Positions 42,847 to 51,962 of a stretch of 64,000 nucleotides of DNA are shown here, piece by piece (the stretch's first letter is position 1; each line of letters begins with the position of its first letter). Where the stretch lies: the NCBI GenBank assembly GCA_964592235.1, contig CAZQCF010000005.1:62001-126000 (forward strand). The letters run 5' to 3'. Source of the stretch: PLA3 sp964592235 (GTDB lineage: Bacteria > Planctomycetota > Phycisphaerae > UBA1845 > UTPLA1). The notes beneath the pieces were generated by a model. The model was not told the origin of the DNA. It did no database searches and saw only the letters and a program-made list of their open reading frames with translations. The translations under genes and the position numbers were made by a program.

Positions 42847-44067
42847 CTACTGCGCCGCCGCGCGCCGCAGCGGCATCGTCATGCAGCGCGGACCGCCCAG
42901 GCCGCGGACCAGCTCCGAGCCGGAAATCTTCAGCACGTTCACGCCGGCCGACTCCATCGCCGCGATCGTGCGGACGTTGCGCCGATAGGTGCAGGCGACA
43001 CCGGGAGCGATCGCAAGGATGTTCGTGCCGTCGGTGCGTTGTTCGCGATTGGCGAAGTGTTCATCACCGCCGCCGGTGCGAATGATGCGAAGCTCGCGGC
43101 CGAACTCGTCGCTCAAGATTTCCTTCAGCGATCGCGATTCAGCCTTTTCCACAATTCCGCCGCTGCCGTCGGTGGCGATCTGCGTGATGGGCATGGCCCG
43201 CTCCATGATGCCCGGGTACCAGACGACCACGCCGAGATCGACAATTGTAAAGACCGTGTCGAGATGCATGAACGTCCGCTCGGTCGGGATCGGAATCTCG
43301 TAGAAGCGTTTGGCATGCCCGCCGGCGAAGGCCTTGCGCGCCAGCGCCTTGATCGTCTCGCTGCGTGTCCGCTCACTGACGCCGACCAGCACGGCTTCTT
43401 CGTTGATGACGATCACGTCGCCGCCTTCGATCGTGAAGGGGCGATCCTCCAGCGGGAACTGCGAGCCGCCGTAGGCGATGGTGTGGCCCGCGAACTCGGG
43501 GTGATGTTCCAGCACCGCGCGCACCAGCAGCGTCTCCCGCACGCGCTCGGTGTAGTGCATCTTGCAACTGACGACGCAGCGATTGACCACGACGGCCGGG
43601 TCGCGGCTGAAATAGGCGTTGGGGATCGGCGGCAGGATGAACGTGGTGCGGACTGCTCCATCCAGCACAGTGCGACCGGTCAGCTCCGCGTACTCGCCAT
43701 GTGTTAGCCCGCGGAAGAGGATTCGCACGAGCACATCGTCGGGTGTGCGCGCGGGATCGAGCAGATCGGGCGAGATGGCCGGCGACTGGGCGGCCATGCA
43801 AACTTGCTCGACGATCTTGGCTTTGATGAGCGGCTGCCCGCGAAACAGCTCCAGGAGTAACGCTTCGAGGTACAGAACGCGGATGTCATGATCGATCATC
43901 TCACCAACAAACTCGTCGTGCTCCTCCTGCATGCCGGTGAGGAAGGGGATGTCCTCGAAGAGATACTTTTTCATGTTCTCGTGGGTCAGCCGGTCGATTT
44001 CGTCGCCGGGCCGATGGACGAGCACGGTTTCGAGCTTGGCGTATTCGTTTGGAATGTAGAGTTGCAT
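42847..44067 (-). CDS. arcA: Arginine deiminase
   Basis: Hydrolyses arginine to citrulline and ammonia. 406 aa. Guanidine-modifying superfamily motifs are visible: the N-terminal VLVHRPGDEIDRLT, FSRDPAVV, the Glu/His pair in EGGDV and FMHLDTVFT, and the catalytic Cys in GGPRCMTMPLRR at the C-terminus. Carbamoyltransferase and carbamate kinase genes (arcB, arcC) are absent here, so the usual energy pathway is not shown. It is divergent from the hydantoinase-like gene, with 193 bases between. Confidence 0.92.
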   Translation of the reverse strand: MQLYIPNEYAKLETVLVHRPGDEIDRLTHENMKKYLFEDIPFLTGMQEEHDEFVGEMIDHDIRVLYLEALLLELFRGQPLIKAKIVEQVCMAAQSPAISPDLLDPARTPDDVLVRILFRGLTHGEYAELTGRTVLDGAVRTTFILPPIPNAYFSRDPAVVVNRCVVSCKMHYTERVRETLLVRAVLEHHPEFAGHTIAYGGSQFPLEDRPFTIEGGDVIVINEEAVLVGVSERTRSETIKALARKAFAGGHAKRFYEIPIPTERTFMHLDTVFTIVDLGVVVWYPGIMERAMPITQIATDGSGGIVEKAESRSLKEILSDEFGRELRIIRTGGGDEHFANREQRTDGTNILAIAPGVACTYRRNVRTIAAMESAGVNVLKISGSELVRGLGGPRCMTMPLRRAAAQ

Positions 44068-44260
44068 GGGTAATTCGCGCTAATTGCCTGTCGCTGCTTG
44101 GTATACAGTCTATTCGGCCGCATTGTAGGGGCCGATGCAGGAGTTCGGAAGCGGAGCTACGAGGGCGGCTTGTCGAGGGCCGTGCCTGCTTTACCCGCGG
44201 CTCGGCGCGCGTCACAATAGCGGGTCTGCGAGTGATCCATCTCCTGGAGGGGAGCGCCCC

Positions 44261-45664
44261 ATGCGATTTGACACCATCATTGCCAACGGCACCGTCGTCA
44301 ACGCCAACAAAACCTCGAAAGCCGACGTGGGCATCATCGGCGAGACCATCGCACAGGTGGACAAGGGCCTGGCGAAGAAGGCCGCCGCGGACGGCACGCG
44401 CATCATCGATGCGACGGGTTGTTACGTCATTCCCGGCGGCATCGACGTACACGTGCACCTCGCGCTGCCGTTCTGCGGCACGACCTCGTCGGATGACTAC
44501 AACACCGGAACACGGGCCGCGGCGCGCGGCGGCGTGACAAGCGTGATCGACTTCGCTATCCCTTACGCCGGCGAATCGCTGCAACAGGCCGTCGACAACT
44601 GGATGGCCAAGGCCGACGGCAAGGCGTGCGTGGATTACACGTTTCACGTCGCGCTGACCGACTGGAAGCGGCACCGCGGCGAAATGGCCGACTTGGTGAA
44701 AAAGGGCTTCCCGACGTTCAAACAGTTTATGATCTACGCGCGTGAGGGGTGGCAGGCCGACGACGCCGCGATTTTCGGGGCGCTGGAGCAGGTACGCGAT
44801 CTGAACGGCATGTTGCTGATTCACGCCGAGAGCAGCCGCGTGCTGGATGAGCTGATCGAACGGCATCACACCGAAGACGAGATGCGCAAACTCGGAGCGC
44901 GGCTGCACGGCATCACGCGGCCGAACTTCATCGAGGCCGAGGCGATCCAGCGGGCGGTGACCTGGGCCGAGGCGACGGGCGGGCGGCTCTACATCGTGCA
45001 CATGTCAACGGCGGAGGGGACGGACATCATCCGGGCGGCGCACAAGCGCGGGCTGGACAACGTCTTCGCCGAGACGTGCGCGCAGTACCTGGTGCTGGAT
45101 GATTCGCTGTTCGCCGAACCGGACGGGCACCTGTATGCATGTTGCCCGCAGATCAAGAAGAAGAGCGATCAGAAGCGGCTGTGGAAGGGCCTGGCGAGCG
45201 ATACCGTCTGCGTTGTCAGCACCGACACGTGCACGTTCACGCGCGAGCAGAAGGCGATGTGGCAGGGCGACTGGACAAAGATCCCGATGGGGCTGCCGGG
45301 GCTGGAGACTTTATTGCCGATTGTCTATACCCACGGCGTGCAGAAGGGCAAGCTTACCATGCAGGAGTTTGTTGACAAGGTGAGTCACAGCCCGGCGAAG
45401 ATCATGGGCCTGGGCGATCGCAAGGGCGCCATCAAGAAGGGCTACGACGCCGACATCGCGATCCTTCATCCCAAGCATCGCATCGAAGTGAAGCCGTCGG
45501 AGATGGAGACCAACGCCGACTGGTCGCCCTACGAAGGCTGGAAGCTGGCGGGATTCTCGCGGACGACGCTGTCGCGCGGGCGCGTGATCGTGGATGACTA
45601 CAAGTTCTGTGGCCAGAACGGCTGGGGCAAATGGCTGCGGCGCGAGTCGGCGGGCGTGGTCTAG
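44261..45664 (+). CDS. Dihydropyrimidinase / D-hydantoinase-like amidohydrolase
   Basis: 467 aa cyclic amidohydrolase. Metal ligands and bridging Lys are visible: GIDVHVHLALPF, the carboxylated Lys in TFKQFMIYA, His in LIHAESS and YIVHMSTAEG, and the catalytic Asp in STDTCTF. Members open hydantoin or dihydropyrimidine rings; sequence alone does not give the substrate, and related D-aminoacylases or phenylhydantoinases are possible. ATG 44261 has CTGGAGGGGA before it. The longer frame back to 44135 is rejected. A REP-like repeat begins 11 bases after the stop. Confidence 0.88.
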   Translation: MRFDTIIANGTVVNANKTSKADVGIIGETIAQVDKGLAKKAAADGTRIIDATGCYVIPGGIDVHVHLALPFCGTTSSDDYNTGTRAAARGGVTSVIDFAIPYAGESLQQAVDNWMAKADGKACVDYTFHVALTDWKRHRGEMADLVKKGFPTFKQFMIYAREGWQADDAAIFGALEQVRDLNGMLLIHAESSRVLDELIERHHTEDEMRKLGARLHGITRPNFIEAEAIQRAVTWAEATGGRLYIVHMSTAEGTDIIRAAHKRGLDNVFAETCAQYLVLDDSLFAEPDGHLYACCPQIKKKSDQKRLWKGLASDTVCVVSTDTCTFTREQKAMWQGDWTKIPMGLPGLETLLPIVYTHGVQKGKLTMQEFVDKVSHSPAKIMGLGDRKGAIKKGYDADIAILHPKHRIEVKPSEMETNADWSPYEGWKLAGFSRTTLSRGRVIVDDYKFCGQNGWGKWLRRESAGVV

Positions 45665-45675
45665 CGCCGTCCAAA

Positions 45676-45702
45676 CCGAGCGCGACCGTCAGGGAGCGTC
45701 GC
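45676..45702 (+). repeat. REP-like repeat (RAYT-associated family)
   Basis: Contains GCGACCGTCAGGGAGCG and matches the two copies that flank the RAYT gene at 63.2 and 63.85 kb, in the same direction as the first of them. It lies 11 bases after the hydantoinase-like stop codon. Confidence 0.7.
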
Positions 45703-45790
45703 GCAGTGCTGGGCGTATCGAGAAACGCCGGGACCGGCCAGCTAAGTAGAACCGCAGAAAGTTTCGTAGGATGCAAAAAGGATCAACAAG

Positions 45791-45843
45791 TGTGGGACCG
45801 GCTAACAGCCCGTCCGACACAGGCTATTAGCCTGTGCCACACA
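45791..45843. repeat. Hairpin-forming inverted repeat
   Basis: The arms at 45791-45810 and about 45821-45842 are about 80% complementary; the second arm contains a perfect small palindrome ACAGGCTATTAGCCTGT. It lies between the hydantoinase-like gene and rarA. No T run follows, so it is more likely a dispersed repeat than a terminator. Confidence 0.6.
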
Positions 45844-45909
45844 AATGAACGTTTGTTCGGGTCTACTTAGCACCCATCGCCACGTCGCGGACGGGAAAGT
45901 TCTCTTTCC

Positions 45910-47244
45910 GTGGACCTGTTTCACAAACAACGCGAGGACGCCATGCGGCAAGTCAGTCCGCTGGCGGCGCGGATGCGCCCGCGATCGCTCGACGAGTTCG
46001 TCGGGCAGCGGCATTTCCTCGGACCGGGCAAGCTGCTGCGGCGATTGCTCGATGCCGATCGGCTGACCAGCGCGATCTTTTACGGCCCGCCGGGCACCGG
46101 CAAGACGACGCTGGCGAATCTCATCGCCGATCAGACGAAGGCCGCCTTCGAGGCGACCAACGCCGCGTCAATTGGTGTGAAGGAAATCCGCGAGATCATC
46201 GGCCGTGCGAAGGAGCGCGTCCTCGGCGACGGCCGGCGGACGGTGCTGTTTCTCGACGAGATTCATCGCTTCAACAAGGCGCAGCAGGACGTGCTGCTGG
46301 GCGACGTCGAGGCCGGCGTGGTGATTCTGATCGGCGCGACGACGGAGAATCCGTTTTTTACGGTGAACGCGCCGCTCGTCTCGCGCAGCCAGGTGTTTCA
46401 GTTCGAGCCGCTGTCGAATGAGGACATCGTCGCGCTGCTGCATCGCGCGGCGGCGGACCCCGAGCGAGGTCTGGGCGCGCTCAAGGTGCAATTGGCGCCC
46501 GAGGCCGCCTTGTTCCTCGCGGAATCGAGCGACGGCGACGCGCGGCGGGCGCTGGGCGGGCTGGAGGTGGCGGCGCTGTCGCAGCGGGCGGGGGCGGGCG
46601 CCGGCGCGGCGACCGGGCCGCTCGTCATCACGCTCGAAATTGCGCAGGACAGCATTCAGCGCAAGGCGATTGTCTATGACACCACCGGCGACCAGCACTA
46701 CGACGCCGCCAGTGCACTGATCAAATCGATGCGCGGCAGCGACCCGGACGCGACGGTTTACTGGCTGGCCCGGATGCTGGAAGCGGGGGAAGACCCGCGG
46801 TTCCTCGCCCGGCGGATCGCCATCTGCGCCGCCGAGGACGTGGGCAACGCCGACCCGATGGCGCTGGTGCTGGCCAGCGCCGCGGTGCAGGTGACGCTGC
46901 TGGTCGGCATGCCGGAGTGCCAGTTGCCGCTGGCCCAGGCGGCGATCTACATCGCCTGCGCCCCCAAGAGCAACGCCAGCGCCATGGCGATCTGGAACGC
47001 GGGCAAAGACGTGCGCGAGGGGCGGACGATTCCCGTGCCGCGACACTTGCGTGACACGCATTACAAAGGTTCGAAGCAGCTGGGGCACACGGGCTATCAG
47101 TATGCGCACGATGCGCCGGACGGCATCGCGGCGCAGGACTACCTCGGCGTGGACAAGACTTACTACACGCCGACCGACCGAGGCCATGAGCGCGTGATGG
47201 GAGAGTATCTGGCGAAGTTCAAGGCGCTGCGTGACGCGCAGTGA
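45910..47244 (+). CDS. rarA: Replication-associated recombination protein RarA (MgsA)
   Basis: AAA+ ATPase of 444 aa acting at stalled replication forks, related to clamp loaders and to eukaryotic WRNIP1. Walker A GPPGTGKTT (59-67), Walker B LFLDEIHRFN, sensor 1 GATTENPFF, then the RarA C-terminal domain (LARMLEAGEDPRFLARRI, DVGNADPMAL, GHTGYQYAHD). Start GTG 45910 gives the family N-terminus MDLF; the next ATG (45943) would trim it by 11 residues. Confidence 0.93.
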   Translation: MDLFHKQREDAMRQVSPLAARMRPRSLDEFVGQRHFLGPGKLLRRLLDADRLTSAIFYGPPGTGKTTLANLIADQTKAAFEATNAASIGVKEIREIIGRAKERVLGDGRRTVLFLDEIHRFNKAQQDVLLGDVEAGVVILIGATTENPFFTVNAPLVSRSQVFQFEPLSNEDIVALLHRAAADPERGLGALKVQLAPEAALFLAESSDGDARRALGGLEVAALSQRAGAGAGAATGPLVITLEIAQDSIQRKAIVYDTTGDQHYDAASALIKSMRGSDPDATVYWLARMLEAGEDPRFLARRIAICAAEDVGNADPMALVLASAAVQVTLLVGMPECQLPLAQAAIYIACAPKSNASAMAIWNAGKDVREGRTIPVPRHLRDTHYKGSKQLGHTGYQYAHDAPDGIAAQDYLGVDKTYYTPTDRGHERVMGEYLAKFKALRDAQ

Positions 47245-47324
47245 GGCCCGGGGCGAGTCGGCCCGCCTTAGTTTGTCGACGACGATCACATGAACCAGAA
47301 GCATTTGACGCGTGGGAATTCGAA

Positions 47325-47618
47325 ATGCTGCTCTATGAAGTGAACGCAACGTGTGACGATGCCGCGACGGCGGATGAGTGGGTCCGATGGATGCGCGTGA
47401 AACACCTGTGCGACGTCGTCGACGCAGGTGCGATGAGCGGGCGCGTGCTGCGAATCGACGGAACGGCGCATGCGTTCGTCGCGCAATATGAATTTGTCTC
47501 GCGTGGGGAGCTGGAGAAGTATCTCGCCAATCACGCGCCGCGGCTGCGCGCCGAGGGGCTGGAGAAGTTCGGCGAGCGCATTCAATACACGCGGCGGGTG
47601 TCCGAACTGATCGGCTGA
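47325..47618 (+). CDS. DUF4286-like small protein
   Basis: 97 aa ferredoxin-like alpha/beta protein with the DUF4286 pattern: a first strand MLLYEVNATCDD, WVRWMRVKHL, and FVAQYEFVSRGELEKYL. Function of the family is unknown. The start at ATG 47325 matches the family N-terminus; the frame opens at 47241. It lies 80 bases after rarA on the same strand. Confidence 0.8.
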   Translation: MLLYEVNATCDDAATADEWVRWMRVKHLCDVVDAGAMSGRVLRIDGTAHAFVAQYEFVSRGELEKYLANHAPRLRAEGLEKFGERIQYTRRVSELIG

Positions 47619-47626
47619 TTGCCGCG

Positions 47627-49357
47627 CTAAAACTCCTGCGATCGAAACGCCCGGCCGCCCACGCGCATCGCCAGCCCGCACGATGCCAGGCCAAGTGTCA
47701 CCATTCCGGCAAAGAGTCCGCCGCTGACGGCATCGAGCGATTCCAGGCTGCCGTTTCCGACGAGCCGAACGCAGATGCCGCCCATCATGGCCGCATTGGC
47801 CGCCACCAGCGCCACGCTCGCGACAAGATTCACCGTGCCGCCCAGGCCCGAAGCGATCCGGCTGCTGTTTCGCTCCTGGTAGCTGGGCATCCGCGCGCCC
47901 AAGCCGATCGCCAGCCCGCACAGACCGATGCAGCTCGCCGTGACGCCGCCCAGTTGCACGCAGGCCAACGCCCACGGCAGATCCAGCGCGCGAACCGACA
48001 AGGCCGAAACAGCCAGCGCCGCCATCATCGTGATGGTCACGGCGTAAGCCAGTTTTGCCCGGAGCACGCGCGGCCGATCAAACGGGCACAGCCCCAGCAG
48101 CCACATGTTCTTGCCTTCCATGGAGATCATGGGAAAGACAAATCGACTCGTGAAAGTGGAAAGGATGAGCGTGACCGCGCCGAAGCTCAAGAAACAGATA
48201 AGAGCCTGCCACGGAAGCGAAAAGCCGTCGGGTCGCGTCGTCGGGAGATAGAAGAGATACAGCGCGAGCAGGCCGAAGAGGATGACCAGCTGTGACCATT
48301 GCAGCGGGTCGCGCAGAAACGCTCGTACGTCCTTCAGCACCAGCCAGCGCGACGGCTCCGGCAGATAAAAGAACAGTCCGCGCGTGAGGATTGCCGAGAA
48401 TCGCCCGGTGTAGCCGCGCGACCGGCTCAAGCCGCTGTGCGCATTGGCATACGCACGAAGCAGTCGCGCGCCGACGATTGTCACGGCCGCCCAACTGAAG
48501 AACAACGCCGTGGCAACCGTGATCGCGAGGTAGAACGCCGCCAGGGCGGGATGGTCTTCGATGGCGAAACGGATCGTGTTGGTGACCCAGGTGGAGGGGA
48601 GCAGGGCAGCCTTGAGGTATTGCAGCTCGCCGAGAAAGCGGTGCAGCCATTCGTTGGAATCGAGCGAGGAGATCGCCCAGAGCCGGCCCCACCAGAGGAT
48701 GACCCCGAGCAGGACCGCGCCGCAGGAATAGATAAGTGTCTGTTTCGCAAGACGCGGCAGATACACCGCGACGAGCAGCGCGGCGACGAGGCCCAGCGCG
48801 CCGGGAATCGGCACGAACCCGAGGAAGGCCAGCAGGAACAGGACATAGAAACGCAGCGGCAGGCCCTGCACCTGGCCGATGGCGATCATCAGGGGGATGC
48901 CGAGCAAGATGAGCGACCAACTGGAGAAGAACAGCGCTTCGAGGTACATAACGGCGACGATGCTTCGCGGCTGCAACGGCGCCGAGAGCAGAAACGCCGG
49001 CTCGGCGCGCGCAAAGAGCGCGCCGTAGACAATGACAGCGGTTGAAAACGCCAGCAGCGCGGTCATCGCCAGAAAAAAGGCGTGGAAGACGTAGGGAATC
49101 GCGATAACGGCCTGCTGCTCAAAACGACGCAGGAAGGTAAACACGTGCGCGAAGACGGCATAGAGCAGCAGCCAGATTACGGCGACAAAAAAAATGATAA
49201 GCAGCAGCCGCATCGGCGACTGGTCGAGCAATTGACGGACGCGGTTCCGCAGAAGAGTCGCCTTCAGGCGAATCAAGATACCGATTCCGACTTGGGCATC
49301 GACCGTGGCGCGTGGGCAGCTGACTGCGGATGCATGGCTCATGGGCAGTGGGGTCAT
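47627..49357 (-). CDS. ABC-2 type exporter permease
   Basis: Integral membrane protein of 576 aa with about a dozen hydrophobic segments and few long loops; the N-terminal 40 residues are cytoplasmic. The pattern (LLSAPLQPRSIVAVMYLEALFFSS near residue 125, long paired helices) resembles large ABC exporter permeases of the DUF6080/ABC-2 style. The ATP-binding gene ends 17 bases upstream, so both form one transporter. Cargo is unknown. Confidence 0.8.
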   Translation of the reverse strand: MTPLPMSHASAVSCPRATVDAQVGIGILIRLKATLLRNRVRQLLDQSPMRLLLIIFFVAVIWLLLYAVFAHVFTFLRRFEQQAVIAIPYVFHAFFLAMTALLAFSTAVIVYGALFARAEPAFLLSAPLQPRSIVAVMYLEALFFSSWSLILLGIPLMIAIGQVQGLPLRFYVLFLLAFLGFVPIPGALGLVAALLVAVYLPRLAKQTLIYSCGAVLLGVILWWGRLWAISSLDSNEWLHRFLGELQYLKAALLPSTWVTNTIRFAIEDHPALAAFYLAITVATALFFSWAAVTIVGARLLRAYANAHSGLSRSRGYTGRFSAILTRGLFFYLPEPSRWLVLKDVRAFLRDPLQWSQLVILFGLLALYLFYLPTTRPDGFSLPWQALICFLSFGAVTLILSTFTSRFVFPMISMEGKNMWLLGLCPFDRPRVLRAKLAYAVTITMMAALAVSALSVRALDLPWALACVQLGGVTASCIGLCGLAIGLGARMPSYQERNSSRIASGLGGTVNLVASVALVAANAAMMGGICVRLVGNGSLESLDAVSGGLFAGMVTLGLASCGLAMRVGGRAFRSQEF

Positions 49358-49374
49358 AATATGCGGTGGGCGCT

Positions 49375-50169
49375 TCAGGCTCGCGGGACGACATCCGCCT
49401 CGGCCATTTCCTGTGGCTCGTCGGGACGGGTCATCTCGAGAAAAATATCTTCCAGCCGGTGCTCACGTTCGGCCCGGGCGCGCAGCTCCGCCAGCGTGCC
49501 GCAGGCGACGATCCGTCCGTGATGAATGATCGCGATCCGGTCGGCGATGGCCTCGGCCACGTCGAGCGTGTGCGTGGACATCAGCACCGTGCGGCCCGCG
49601 TCGGCGCGCTCGCGGAACAGTTCCTTGACGGTGCGCACGGTCCGCGGGTCCAGTCCGACCATCGGCTCATCCACGACCAGCACGGCCGGATCATGCAGGA
49701 GCGCGCCTGCCAGCGCCACCCGCTGCTTCATGCCGTGGGAGAATCCCTCCGCGAGATGATCGGCGAAACCGACGATTTGCAGCCGCTGCATCAGCTGGGT
49801 CGAGCGCTGCGAAATCGTCGCATCGTCTAGTGCATACATCCGTCCGACGAACGAGAGAAACTCCCGCGCGGTCAGCTTCTCATACAGAAACGGCTGATCC
49901 GGCACATACGCCAGCATCGCCTTGGCGGCTTGCGGCTCGCGCGCGATCGAGCGGCCGCAGACCGCGATCTCGCCCTCGTCAGGCGTCAGCAGTCCGCAGA
50001 GCATTTTCATCGTGGTGGTCTTGCCCGCGCCGTTGGGACCGAGGAACGCGAGCACCTCCCCGGCCGATGCCTGAAGGCTGACACGATCCACCGCGCGCAA
50101 CCGCCCGTAACACTTTGTCACGTCGCGGATATCGATGGTGATCGTGCGAGGTTCGTCCATGGGATTCAT
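49375..50169 (-). CDS. ABC transporter ATP-binding protein (ABC-2 partner)
   Basis: 264 aa nucleotide-binding protein with Walker A GPNGAGKTTT, Q-loop PDQPFLYEKLTAREF, signature FSHGMKQRVALAGAL (His replacing the second Gly of LSGGQ, a frequent variant in this class), Walker B VLVVDEPMVGLD, and H-loop MSTHT. The Walker A GPNGAGKT form is typical of drug, lipid or polysaccharide exporters with ABC-2 permeases. Its start overlaps the stop of the upstream gene by four bases. Second gene of a three-gene minus-strand operon. Confidence 0.93.
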   Translation of the reverse strand: MNPMDEPRTITIDIRDVTKCYGRLRAVDRVSLQASAGEVLAFLGPNGAGKTTTMKMLCGLLTPDEGEIAVCGRSIAREPQAAKAMLAYVPDQPFLYEKLTAREFLSFVGRMYALDDATISQRSTQLMQRLQIVGFADHLAEGFSHGMKQRVALAGALLHDPAVLVVDEPMVGLDPRTVRTVKELFRERADAGRTVLMSTHTLDVAEAIADRIAIIHHGRIVACGTLAELRARAEREHRLEDIFLEMTRPDEPQEMAEADVVPRA

Positions 50170-50969
50170 CGGCCCCCGCGGCGACGCGATCGATCGCGCG
50201 CTTCTTTCCGGGGGGTTGACACGCGCGTCAGCGTCATGGCTGCTTTGCGCGCAGCGGCGTCATACGGCTCATCGAGCAGAATCCACTTGCCCAGGAACGG
50301 CAGCGTGACTTCCTGGCGAAGGATGCGGCCCTCGTCATCGGCCCAGGCGACCGCTCCGCGCGTTTCGATTCGAAAGCACTCCAGCTCTATGCCATTGATA
50401 GACTGCTGTTCCCGTCGCGTCACGCGCGCCAACTCGGTCTGGAACTCCATCGCCTCGCCCTTGAGCAACGCCAGCGGGTCGAGAAGTCGCAGCCGCCAGC
50501 TCTGGCCGACATGCAGCTTGCCCATGTGCGTGAACGGGCGAAGCGTTTCGCTCAAGACGCTCGACGTGCGCCCGTCGAACGGCACGGTCATCGTCGAATC
50601 GCCCAGCCGCACCGTACAGGCGAAGTCGGTTCCGAATCGCTCGGCCGAGACGCGCACGGGCATCGGCCCGCCCGTAACGTTGAGTTTGAAGTCATCAAGC
50701 GTGTTATCGCCGCTGAACGTGACGACGGTTTCCAATAGCAGCGGACCGGAAAAGGGCGCAAGCCCCGTCACCTTGCCGATGTCGAGCTGGGAGAGGTTGT
50801 ACACCGTAGTGATGTCGGCCGTCGGCGTGGCCGTGACCCAGGTCGTGCCGACGCGATCGCCGCGTTCGTTGAAGATGCCGGTTTGGAAGTCTCCCGCGCG
50901 CAGGGCGCGGCCTGGCGAGTCTTCGGCGAGCCAATAGGGCAGCACATCGCGATGGACCAATGCCGCCAT
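50166..50969 (-). CDS. Unrecognised beta-rich protein, first gene of ABC operon
   Basis: At least 267 aa, with no known domain. It is mainly beta-structured (GDFQTGIFNERGDRVGTTW, LHVGQSWRLRLLDPL) and resembles exported proteins that sit before ABC-2 transporters. The frame continues upstream of the first ATG into a good hydrophobic helix (TIGLLLGITWTLAMAALV) but meets a stop with no ATG, GTG or TTG before it, so the real start may be CTG or ATT near 51012-51029. With that extension the protein would have a signal anchor. It ends overlapping the ATPase start (ATGA). Confidence 0.65.
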   Translation of the reverse strand: MAALVHRDVLPYWLAEDSPGRALRAGDFQTGIFNERGDRVGTTWVTATPTADITTVYNLSQLDIGKVTGLAPFSGPLLLETVVTFSGDNTLDDFKLNVTGGPMPVRVSAERFGTDFACTVRLGDSTMTVPFDGRTSSVLSETLRPFTHMGKLHVGQSWRLRLLDPLALLKGEAMEFQTELARVTRREQQSINGIELECFRIETRGAVAWADDEGRILRQEVTLPFLGKWILLDEPYDAAARKAAMTLTRVSTPRKEARDRSRRRGGR

Positions 50970-51245
50970 GGCGAGCGTCCAGGTGATGCCGAGCAGCAGC
51001 CCGATGGTTCGATTCGCGGAAATGACCAGCCCTCGCGGAGGTAGAGCCTCGGATTGCCAGCGCCCTCATGCGCCACGGTCGCCATTGGATTCTATGGAGC
51101 ATCGGGCGAAGGGGTCAATTCTCTCGTGGCTCGACCGCTTCGCTATTCCATGCGTGAGGGCGGATTCGTGCGGTCGCTTGGCTCGCATCGTCGGCCCGCC
51201 GCGGTGACAATCCACGAGCGGCGATCCATGGAGGAACGCAATCGA

Positions 51246-51962
51246 ATGATGCAAAGTCTCCCGAACTGGATTCGCCGCAGCGCCTGGCGAACATACGCCG
51301 CGCTCGCGTTGCTCGGGGCGCTGGGCGTTACCGCGGCCGGTGCCTTCGCGCTGCTGCGCACGCCGTCGTGGTACGCGCCACCGGAAATCGCGACGGACCA
51401 GCGCCAACGGGTGCGCAACAATCTCGTCGATGCCGAGCAGCGGTTCACCGAGAGCCTTCGCGCCGGACAGCCATTTGTCTATCACCTGGACGCCGAGAGC
51501 GTGAATCGATGGATCGCCATGCGGCGCGAGATCTACCCGCTGCTGGACAGCCTGACTCCGCCCGAACTGGCCGCGCCGTTTGTGGTCCTTGAAAAGGGCG
51601 AGGTGACCGTTGCCGGTCGGTACAAACTGGGCGGTGTGCAGGTCATCGTGTCGCTTGATTTCTCGGTGGGATTCCGCGATGGCGCGATCGAGATTCGCGC
51701 GCTCGCGACGCGCTGCGGATCGGCGCGCATTCCGTTTGACTTGAACCGCCTGGGTTTGGATCGCGCCGTCAACCATGCCGAGGGCAAGCTCTGGCCCGGC
51801 AGCCCGCGGATCAAGGGCGACCTCGTGACCGGGCTGCGCGTTGACGCCGAAGGATGGTGGAAAAACGGCGGGATGGCGTACCGCGTCACCGATCTGATTG
51901 TCGAACCCGGGCGGATCAGCATCATGGTGCAGCCGCTTGGCCGACGACCTCCCCCGCGCTAG
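51246..51962 (+). CDS. Single-pass membrane protein of unknown function
   Basis: About 238 aa. One N-terminal helix (about residues 17-38) is followed by a periplasmic domain with beta-rich repeats (VVLEKGEVTVAGRYKLGGVQVIVSLDFSVG, in two parts) and no known motif. GGAGG at 51230-51234 supports ATG 51246 or 51249 over 51228, although the spacing is long. It is divergent from the ABC operon. The layout recalls lipid-binding or YceI-like domains, but not enough to name one. Confidence 0.65.
   Translation: MMQSLPNWIRRSAWRTYAALALLGALGVTAAGAFALLRTPSWYAPPEIATDQRQRVRNNLVDAEQRFTESLRAGQPFVYHLDAESVNRWIAMRREIYPLLDSLTPPELAAPFVVLEKGEVTVAGRYKLGGVQVIVSLDFSVGFRDGAIEIRALATRCGSARIPFDLNRLGLDRAVNHAEGKLWPGSPRIKGDLVTGLRVDAEGWWKNGGMAYRVTDLIVEPGRISIMVQPLGRRPPPR

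Noticed and set aside
42847..44067. Complete arginine deiminase energy pathway
   Set aside because: No carbamoyltransferase, carbamate kinase or antiporter gene is present in the window.
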